Assembly (NCBI RefSeq): GCF_902150065.1
Contig: NC_043997.1
Coordinates: 26,957,827-27,021,826 of the forward strand
DNA from: Myripristis murdjan
Lineage: Eukaryota; Chordata; Actinopteri; Holocentriformes; Holocentridae
Direction of reading: 5' to 3'
Length of the DNA: 64,000 nucleotides
The notes below the pieces were generated by a model, which had not been told where the DNA came from, did no database searches, and saw only the letters and a program-made list of their open reading frames with translations. Below, piece after piece: positions 55,066 to 64,000 of the stretch (position 1 is the first letter of the stretch; every line of letters begins with the position of its first letter). The position numbers were made by a program, and so were the translations under genes.

Positions 55066-55320
55066 GGTATCTGTATCAGTGCATCTCTGCCTGCCGCATT
55101 TCCTCCAGTGCCCGTTGGGTCAGCTGCAGGGTCGGCAGCTGGTGCCACCATTCACTGATGTTTCGCCCCCTTATCAGTACATCTCCCGGTGGGGGGGCCG
55201 TGGCAGCATGGGGACGTCTCCCCGCCACTCCCTGCAGCTGCCCTCATTGGGGTGTCGGACCCCATGAACTGTCCCTCCTCCGTAGCCACAACCGATAGCT
55301 GGCTTTCTCTGCCTCCTCTG
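55066..55320 (-). mobile_element. 3' end of an R2/HERO-like LINE
   Basis: Minus strand reads EEAEKASYRLWLRRRDSSWG and a stop, like the C-terminal tail of the LINE at 27234-29190 (ERASCWLWFKREDTSWKPGG), then GATAAGGGGGCGAAACATCA, similar to the 3' UTR word of that LINE. Confidence 0.55.
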
Positions 55321-55439
55321 CTAGCTCCTAAAAAAATAGGAACAAACCAGACCATACCTGACCATAAGTCCCAAGACAAGAGTGGGAGAACTAAACTCTT
55401 GAAAGCAGGTGTAGCAGAAAAAGATGCATAGTTGTAACA

Positions 55440-56300
55440 TATTTTGTCTCAGCACCTACAATATATAACATCTGTAACTAGTTCTGTTGTTTCAATCTGC
55501 TGCAGTACTGGGGTAAGTAGTTACACTACCTGGGGTAAGACGTAACGTATGAGGAGAGAAGGAAAAATTGAGCCTACACTATGAGATAGCATAGGCTACA
55601 TTATGATTATGATCCTAAACTAAATTTTAGAGTTTTAGCTTTTCTTTTATGAGCTAACAATAGTAATGTAAATCAAGAGTAGATAAGTATGTAACAGTGG
55701 TGATCATATGATTCTGTCTTATCCCTAATTGGTGGAACTGGAGCTGATATAACTTGCCCCATGTTAAAATTATACCCGGTCTCCCTGATAACATTTCCTT
55801 CTGAAATGAAGTGCAGGAAAAGTAGAAAGTCTCACTCAATGGAAATACTCAAGTAAAGTGACAGACTGGACTGAAGGTACTTGACTTCCTTCAAACTTGA
55901 CATCCTTTTTTGTGTCTTAGCTCAAATGATACTCTATGCTATGATTAACCCTTGTTGCAGCAATTCTGAAATCAAACATTGACAGAGTTTTTTCTCTGTC
56001 TCACTACTGATAGAAACTGCTGTGTCACTGTCAGCAGGACAGGGTACATACTACAGGATCTGTGAAGTTGCAGGTCTTTCTTTGGGTGTTTTTCCTGCAT
56101 TATTCCAGTGTTTAACCCTTCATCTGAGCCCATTCCTGGTGAATAATGACAAAGCTGTTGCTAAAATCACCAGGCACTTTGGAGGAGACTTTGATCTCAG
56201 GTGCTGGCTGTTTGTCTTTAGGTTTTTCCGCTCCGGTTAGTCTTGAGCGATCCCACAGCAGCAACCAGAGAAAGAAAGGCATCCCCCGGACCCCTCTTCC
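55440..56300. other. Intergenic stretch, no gene seen
   Basis: Unique-looking A/T-rich sequence without a convincing ORF or repeat. Confidence 0.4.
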
Positions 56301-56339
56301 TCCCATACACAAACCTCCCTCCCTCTCTCCCCCGAGTCT

Positions 56340-56489
56340 CTCTCTACCTCGCTCACTCATTCATGGGCGGAGTTTGCCTGCTGAGGAGTGAGCAGAGATT
56401 CCGTCAATGAGATAGTTGCTTTTGAAAGCAGAGGACAGCAGACAGAAGGGAAGAAGGAGCAGGAGAGGTGCCAGATGTTAGCAGATCAG
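56340..56489 (+). other. Possible 5' untranslated first exon of a host gene
   Basis: GC-richer segment with ATGGGCGGAGTTTGC followed by purine-rich sequence and a consensus splice donor GATCAG|GTAAGG at 56490. Upstream CT-rich sequence could be promoter. The next exon is not in the window. This is inferred from composition and the donor only; a partner acceptor would be needed. Confidence 0.3.
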
Positions 56490-59115
56490 GTAAGGACATG
56501 TCTGGCTTTATGTGGAGATCTCGGCTGGGGAACTTTCTTGTTAAAGGCCCAAATAAGATGTTTGCATGAGTGACTACTTCATTTCATTATCATCATTATT
56601 GTTATTATTATTAACTTTGTCTCTGCATCATCTGTGTCCCTTCCCACTCAGAAACACAATGCTTTAGAAAGAATGATTTTCAGGACAAATCGAACACAAA
56701 CCAACATGCCTGCAAGACATTTTCCTCTTTGTCAAGGTTCTCATTTCTCACCAGCTCATTTTAGTTTTACAGTTGACATGACAAGACAGATACATCATAC
56801 AAGCAATCACAGAAAGAAATTAACTTTTCCAGAGATGCATTTTGTGATGAAAGTAGCAAAATATACTCACCTCCATCATCAGTCACGACGCACAAAAAAG
56901 GATTTTTTTTTTACAGTTGCAGAAAGTTGTTGAACCTTCTGTTCTGTGCGTTCAGCTGTTTCACACCATACTCAGCTCCTCTTTCTTGTGCTTGGGAGCA
57001 TTTAGGAGCTTTTTAAGACTCTCTGTTGTGCATTCTTAAATAGGCTGGATGGCAGCCAAATGTTGGTTGGTCATGTATTCAGTAGAATGCCTTTTTTTTT
57101 TCTCCCCCGTGTGGCTCCTCTTTCTTTGAAAATTGCTGGCTGTCGAGGACCCTGTCATTATTAAGATTAGAAGAAGCACTGGTGTGAATGGACACACCAG
57201 GCATTTCCAGCTGTGGAGCAAACCCACTTGTTAGATTGACACATCACGTAATGTTTTCTGTTCATCATGGGTGTGTGCTTTTACCAGTGGAAAGGCAGGA
57301 TTATGTTGCTGAGAATCTGCTGTTTATATCAGGGGTTAGGGTTTGTTTCACACATCATCAGCTTGGAATGATACCTTGTCATTATTTTCATCAAACTTGA
57401 CTTATGCACACATTCATGATCTTGGAGTGCTTGGGGTTTAATTCTTAAAGGACCATACCAGTGATTTTGCATGTTCAGCGTAATATCTACAAAATGTATA
57501 TACTTCATGTTTCTACTCATCTTTTCCCAAAACAAACCAATAGCATTTTTCCTCCCTTTTATCCTGCCATTGGTTTCCATTCATTCCATTCATGAAAATG
57601 AACCTTCAGAGACTTCAAACTTTCTTCACATCAGTCACTGTAATCAACTCGTCCATATTAGTTTTCTGCACTGTTGTGTTTTGATGACTTGAAACTGGGT
57701 GGAGTGAAATGCTCCCTCCACCAGGGAAAATAGTCCCCGGGGAAACGTTTGCTTTACACAGCCAGGTATCAGTTGTGTTTTGACCAAAACTTCTAATTTG
57801 AAAATCGGGGAATTTTGAGTCTGTGTCGTGAAATCATAAGTTGCATTTCACACAGACACAACCATTTAGCACATATTAAAAGTTGCTCGTTTGGTGGACA
57901 CATGAGAAAAGAATTAGTTGGAAGTGTTTACAGCAATTTTGCATGCAGAGATCCTGGAAATGGATCAAGGTCTTCATGTGCTGCTCTCAAGACTGAAGCT
58001 TGGCCTTCCCTTGCTGACATACTTACAGCTGTTTCAACTCATAACAAACCGTTTGGAGTGCGTAAATGAATTGGTGATGTACTTGTCACACTGTGCATTT
58101 GCTAGATGGCTACAAGATCGCCATTGTGTTTATTTTTGGATTAAGAAGTGCATGCTGAACCCCCAGCCCACCAGTGTTAGTTTTCCATAGGAATGTAAAT
58201 CCAGCCAGTTGTTAGACCTGCCGGCTTTGACACAGAGCAGATGCTAAGCCTCTTCCTGAATGATAGGAGGATGTCAGCGTCCCCAAGGAGAGAAAACAGC
58301 AACGCTTCACAGCCCTGGTCACATAAGGGATTAATTAGGAGCTGAGATCCACAGACTTGTTTTGGCTCAATAAAAAGAAACTTGTACTGTGTTTGTCACG
58401 GACGGGATGCAACCCCACACAGGAAATGGGTTTGCTTTGGGGCTGCTTTGCTTTTGTTGACATTGTATGGTCACTGTAAGGTGAACCTCTGGCTCAAAAA
58501 CGACCAAAACAGGAAGAGGATTAAGGCTCGCTACTGGAAACGGGGTGCTCAAGGAGCTTTCCCATCACCTCCACCCTGTTGTTGCTGGGGCATTTGTCTC
58601 ACTTCACTGAGAATAATGATGAGAGAGATCAGCAACAAACAGTTATTTGGCATGAGACAATAGTGGGTCAGCTGTTATCTCCTCAAATGTGATCTACTCT
58701 TAACTCTGGCATGCAGCCGGACTTTGATTCGCTCTGGCTGTGCCTCCCATTGCTCACAAAAGCCAGGAATGAAATGAATAAGACTTTATGGATATCATGA
58801 ATATGCTCATTTGCCTGATAGGAAAGCCATTCATCAATGTGTTTTTTCTCCTTCCTTCTGATTTATATGAGGTCATGATGCATGAAGGATTCACATACAT
58901 TTAGTTATCTATATTTAAGTCATGACTGCTTGTACTGTCTGTAACAGCTGTGACCTAATCCACACATGTTAAGTTCTCTGGGCAGTACAGTGATGTTTTT
59001 AACACTTTGAAACCCGAGCAGGTTCACTTGATTTCTATCAAAAGCATGTATTAAGTATTTAAATTACAAGAAAATGAAAAAATAAAGGAGAAAATAAGAT
59101 TTATAAGCAAAACAA

Positions 59116-59172
<57 letters not shown>

Positions 59173-61534
59173 AAACTAAGAGTAATTATATATTTAAAAC
59201 CTGACCTGATTTCATAATGGGGATCAACTAAATTTCTCTTTAAATTGACAGCAAAGTCTGGCTCACCTCCATTGTGTGAAGATGGCAAGGCAGCATTTGC
59301 AGTAATACGATAATTTCATTTTTTTAAAACCCAGCATCATCATAAGTGTGATGCATAAATAGACATTGTAAGAGAGCATCATATATACACTATCCTTACT
59401 TTCAAATTGATCTTTGTGATCACCTCAGTGTCTAAGAAGACAAAGACATGGTGGTGTTAACTGTAAAGCTGCCAATCATAACTACACAGGACAAATTATA
59501 GTCTGGCTGGTATTTCATTTGCCCTCAGGTCATAAGAGGTGAGTTACAATTCATCACTGTTTTTGGTGGAAACCTTGTATCTCCAAAATATCAGCTATTC
59601 AGGAAGAAAGAAAAACAGGCTTGGGTTCAGCTTGACCACTGAGTTCATCCAGTGGGGGGGTTGACAGAATTTCGTGAGACTCTGGGTGGCAGACTATCCT
59701 CAGCCTCCTCAGGGAGCAGGGAATCATGCCATTGATGTTAAAACCTCAAAATCACCATGACTGGGGTTACAAGATTTTCCCATGCCATCAGTGAAACAGT
59801 ATAAGTCATACTCAGGAGGAGGTCTGATGGGGGTGGGGGTTTGGGGGCTGTGACCGTTTCAAATCCTGTTTTTCAAAACTCCTTGAACATGATCTTACCG
59901 GCTCCCTAAACACAAGCATTGTTCACAAGGGCAAGTGTTAACATGTTCTCCAAGCCAGACCCTGATTAGAAGGTGCATTTCTCTTCAAGGTGCTTTCTGT
60001 GGGGTTTGGGGCAGGTATAATAGACATGTGCTGAAGGAATGTGGCTGAATGACGTGAGCTCCCTCTCTTCTAGCACAACACATCTCTATCATGGATGTTC
60101 CTTGATTGATCCCTGTGGGGAAATGAAGCCGATCAAGCAGGGAATGTAACAGGTTTCTGCAGCGAAAGGCGACAGATTTTCTGACAACGGGTCTCATTTA
60201 TCATTGTGTCCGTAAATGTTTGTCAACATTTCCTCCTATATTGCCTTATTTCAACCAAAATTGCTCTGTTTCTTGAACCGGTTCAGGATTTTTGGAACCA
60301 AGGTGCTAATGAGCACTCCGACCCACATTTGCATTTGGAGTGGAACCACTGTGACAGAGGTGTCTCCACATCTCTGGCCACTGACTCCAGCATTGCTGTG
60401 GCTGAATTCAGCCCCAGTCTGCTGGTTTGCTGCTCTATGACCCAGCAGGGCACCAATATGGCATAATACTCTCCCATATTACCCTGTCCAGCTCCACTTT
60501 ACACTGCAGTGTTTTGTTTTGTTTTGTTTTTTACACTTGTTGATCATTTAGTCCTGGGTTCTAACAAAGCCAGCCATGGCCAATTCTTTATAAATTTGGA
60601 GATACAATTGACATTGACAATTGGCAATTTTTTTGCTTCTCCCTTCCATCTTTTCCTGAACTTCAGGACTTTTTTCCGTCAGACCACAGCACACTCTTTG
60701 ATGTTTCCTGTAGAATAATACACACCCACTCAGCTCCCACTTCAGGCCCTTCAAATTTCCTGGTGGATTTAGTCCATAATCACAATTTGGTAGAAGAAAA
60801 ATAATTTCCCCAGTTTTTTTCTCTTAAATTTACCACTTACTACCTTTTTTATCTATAGGTCTCTCATATATGGTCTCTGATATATGTGTTAATCATAATG
60901 TCATAATGTGTTAATCTTATGTATGTATGTGTTAATCATATATCACCATATATCAGGGCAACATTCTTGATATAGGGGGATATAGGTCATGTATTACATT
61001 TCTGTATGGGTGAACAGGTAGGGCTCACAAAAAATTTGATAAATCAAATTTTCTAATTTTCATATGTAAACGTCGCATACATTTGCATGTCGCTTGATAA
61101 ATGAGGCCCATTGTTAGTTACAGATGTTTCTGACAGTCTTGATCTGTGTGTGACACAACTGGGGTTTCTGCTGCAGTCAGGTGTCAGGGTCTAACATGTC
61201 ATTACTTCACCACAGAGCTTGTTTTACCTCAGGTCAAAACTCAGGCTACATCCAACTTGGTTTTAGTGCATCCTTTCATTTGAACCTTTCTTTAAACCAA
61301 AGGTCAAGGGAGGAGAACGAGCCTGTTTCCTGACAATGTGAACACAGAGCAAGTCAATAAGCTGGAGCTAATTGCTGCCCTGTGTTGTAAAATTAGAAAA
61401 ACGTTTACATCTTGTTGAGGGAGTAGCTGCCATAAGGCAGCAGTGCTGGTGCACACTGGAGGGCCACTATCTGCTTGTATTGCTCCTGGTCTCTATTACT
61501 GCCAGTGCAAGCTGATGGCAACCACGCCTAGATA

Positions 61535-61565
<31 letters not shown>

Positions 61566-61750
61566 TCTAATTTTCTGACAATTATGTGGATTCTTTTTTG
61601 TACTTTTCCTTTCCTTTTTGTAGGTTTTTACTAATTTATTGCTAATTTTTGGGACATTTACTCTTAATTTGCTAATTGGCTTTTGTTTGTTTGTTTTTTT
61701 CTTTTGTGTGAAGAAATGAAATAAATTGATTTCCAAGGGATAAAATCAGT
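56490..61750. other. Long intergenic or intronic stretch
   Basis: No convincing coding exon, RNA gene or transposon recognised. It holds a (GT)n tract (59115-59168), an oligo-A run at about 61540-61565 and TATATATC-like words near 60860-60960. If the donor at 56490 is real, this would be intron. Confidence 0.4.
59115..59168. repeat. (GT)n microsatellite
   Basis: TG run with one TA interruption. Confidence 0.93.
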
Positions 61751-61752
61751 AT

Positions 61753-62789
61753 TGCAGTTTTTCCCATTTGCTAAAACACATTTCTTGAAACCTCCACCCA
61801 TTTTCTCAAAACCTTAAACACAAATCCAAAACCTCAAACTACATTCACAAAATCCCAGACTTTTCTATCCAAATCAAACTATCCTGTGTTCAAAACCAAA
61901 CACTGTGTTCAGATCATACACACAGCAAGTAAAAATATACCACCACAGAGCATTCATCTGACACTACATCAAATAATTTAGGACACAGCATCCAGGGCAT
62001 GTAGTTAACAGAAAATGTTTATTGTAAATGCATTTAGCAAAATAATATAGTCAAAGCAATATCTAGACTACATTCAGCACTTTCATAACAAAAAATAAAA
62101 CTAAATGAAAAGCACATTACTGCACAATCAAAGTCACTGAGATTCATTTTCCAACATCATGTCTTTGTTGGGGGGCCGGCCAGAGGACTTCATCCACGTC
62201 ACAGGCAATATTTACTCAAACTGGGTTGGACTCTTTGTCCTGCTTCCCTCATTGTCATCCCATGAACAAGGACATGGTGCACAATAGTTGCCAAAATTTC
62301 ATCAGTGATGATAGTTCTTGGTCTTCCTTGGCCTCTTCCTCATCCCCTTCCTCCTCGTCCACCACCTCTCATACATACTCCTCCTCTGCCTCTCTGTATG
62401 TTTCTGTCCATTGTAGATGGATGCACATGTGCCACCTGTGCACTCTGAACTGACTTTTATCCTGCCCAGTTGGTCTGATCACATCATTAGAATGATGTGT
62501 GTTGTTTTGAGTTGTTGTGTGTAAAAGGTGACAGCCGTGTTGGAGTTGTGTTCACATTTAGCTGTCAGTGTTTCCAATTTTGAAACACGAGTGTATGACA
62601 GTGTGAAATGTGTTTAGTGACTGAGAATGTGTTTAGCGTTTAGTGGATGAGTTTTGCAAATTGTGTCCAAGTACCTGAACAGTGTTTAAGGTTTAGCCAA
62701 AAGAGTGTTTGATTAGAAAAATGAGTTTAGGCCAATGAGTGTTTGGTTCAGAGAATGGATATTAGTGTTTTAGCAACTGAGAAAACTGT
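61753..62789 (-). mobile_element. IS630/Tc1-mariner-like element, deletion derivative
   Basis: Inverted ends GCAGTTTTTCCCATTTGC... and ...GCAACTGAGAAAACTGTA share CAGTTTT and GCTAAAACAC. The minus strand at about 62170-62340 has scattered pieces of a transposase N-terminus (EEDQELSSLMKFW then VHHVLVHG-like words in shifted frames). Most of the transposase is deleted. Both flanks inside the ends are rich in AAACAC/GTGTTT words. Confidence 0.5.
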
Positions 62790-63025
62790 AAAACATATGA
62801 TGGTGGTATTTGCAGGCCTAATCCTCAAGATAGTTTTTGGTTTATTTTTTTGTTTGTTTGTTTGTGCGTCTCTGTCTCTGGTGCTCAGCGCTCATTGCTC
62901 TGGTGTTTCTACACCTCACTTCCCAGGGATAACCTATCAATCCAACTGTGTGTGCAGTTTGAGTTTCTCTTTTCTTTGTCTGCTCAGCCATGGTGGCTGC
63001 TCATGCTAACTGCCCACTTCATATG

Positions 63026-63275
63026 TTTTATCAATCAATCAGTCTTTATTTATATAGCGTCAAATCACAACAGAAGTTATCTCATGACGCTTTACAGGTA
63101 GAGCAGGTAAAGACCACGCTCTACAAATTATAGTAAAAAAACAAGAAACCCAACAGATTCCCTCCTGAGCATGCTCTTGGTGACAGTGGCAAGGTAAAAC
63201 TCTCCTTTAACAGGAAGAATCCTCAGGTAGAACCTGACTCAGGGCAAGTGGTCATCTACCTCCGAGAGGGGAGAG
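63026..63275 (-). mobile_element. Common fish LINE 3' end fragment
   Basis: TCAATCAATCAGTCTTTATTTA, then CAAATCACAACAGAAGTTAT, CTTTACAGGTAGAGCAGG and TTAACAGGAAGAATCCTCAGG form a widespread fish LINE 3' UTR (L2-like) in reverse orientation. No coding part. Confidence 0.55.
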
Positions 63276-64000
63276 AGAGAAAGACAAAGAGACAGAGACA
63301 GGGAGATAAGGGAGATATGTTTTATTCCACTGGGCCTATTCCATTGCATGTATCGTGTGCCAGAGGACAGTACATTTACTTTTTTCAGCAGCAAACGTAA
63401 CAGTTTGTGCAGACCAACTGTAGACTGCATCACAGTTGTATTCTATCAGAGGAAAGCAATCGAGCAGATCAATCCTATCTCACAGGAGTTTGTGCAGTAG
63501 GGGAAGGTTAGGTTTAAACGAAACAGATTTGAACCCAGGTCGCCTGAGTGAAAGACCCATCCAACACCCCACCTTCCTCTTTACACTAGATTCAATTTTC
63601 ATGACTGTAACACAAACTGCCATGTGAGGCACTATGTGAGGCACTATTAATATTAAATTAAATGTTTGTTAACTTTTCTTGTAATTTTTTTTTATAATTG
63701 ATTTTGTGATTTTTGTGAATGACTGTTTTGTGATTTTCTGGTGTGTTTTTTCTTCCATTTTTCTGGTAACTTTCTTCTTTTCTCTGAATTGTTGTACTAA
63801 TTTGCTCCTTGTCTCTTTTCCCTCGTGTTTTTGAATGAAATAAAGTGAATTTGCTCAGGTCTCAAAGGATGAACAGATAGGCGCTCACCTTCTTGTCTTC
63901 TCAGAAAGCTGAACAGATGTAGAAAGCTGTATAAACACACACAGGGTTAACTTAGCACCAAGCCTTACAATGAAGCTCCAACTGATGTGGTTAAAAATCA
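63276..64000. other. No gene seen
   Basis: GAGA-rich run at 63266-63310, then A/T-rich sequence. Nothing further recognised. Confidence 0.4.

Noticed and set aside
57815-58190. 84-90 codon ORFs in the 57.8-58.2 kb region
   Set aside because: No domain, overlapping frames with similar length, and no splice context; likely chance.

Overview
The window looks like a repeat-rich stretch of a teleost fish genome. It has LINEs of the Tx1, L2, Rex1-like and R2/HERO-like types, several hAT, PIF/Harbinger-like, Tc1/mariner, CACTA and KDZ remnants, tRNA-derived SINE-like copies, long (GT)n tracts, and vertebrate-type U1 and U2 snRNA sequences. No prokaryotic genes, rRNA, tRNA or CRISPR arrays were seen. 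All identifications were made by reading the sequence; no database search was run.

Region 1-3437 is the 5' part of a Tx1/L1-type LINE on the minus strand, with a CCHC-knuckle ORF1 and an ORF2 (endonuclease, then start of the RT) that is open to the window edge. Its 5' end abuts the first 26 nt of a U2 snRNA gene, as expected for a U2-targeting (Keno-like) LINE.

Region 3438-20780 is a head-to-tail array of three near-identical units. Each holds a 164-nt U1 (plus) and a convergent U2 (minus; 188 nt in two units, truncated in the last). Between U1 and U2 lies a co-amplified mosaic: pieces of the same LINE, a promoter-like module (CRE-like, CCAAT, TATA) and a solo LTR. Unit 2 also carries a 386/389-bp tandem duplication and a 1.57-kb hAT inserted in the LTR. 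U1 and U2 sequences both differ from the usual vertebrate sequence at the Sm-site core, so the array may hold variant snRNAs or co-amplified pseudogenes.

Region 20.8-36 kb is transposon debris: a KDZ cysteine-cluster exon, a small TIR element, an L2 LINE split by a 1.2-kb Harbinger-like insertion, a 5'-truncated restriction-like-endonuclease LINE, an unidentified first exon, a Rex1-like LINE split by two TIR elements, and a Tc1 tail.

Region 36.2-39.7 kb holds the clearest host-type gene: five 3' exons of a BEN-domain, coiled-coil protein on the minus strand. All intron phases agree. A 456-bp TIR element with a 3-bp target duplication sits inside one coding exon.

Region 40.3-51.4 kb holds three copies of an unidentified N-terminal exon (two in an inverted pair inside a 2.1-kb hAT), a 2.8-kb hAT with a decayed transposase, and a CACTA-type (tnp2) transposase gene split by a second L2. 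Region 51.4-64 kb is mostly unannotatable intergenic DNA with a Ty3/gypsy fossil, a perfect 21-bp hairpin, a possible 5' exon at about 56.4 kb, an IS630/mariner-like remnant and LINE 3' ends.
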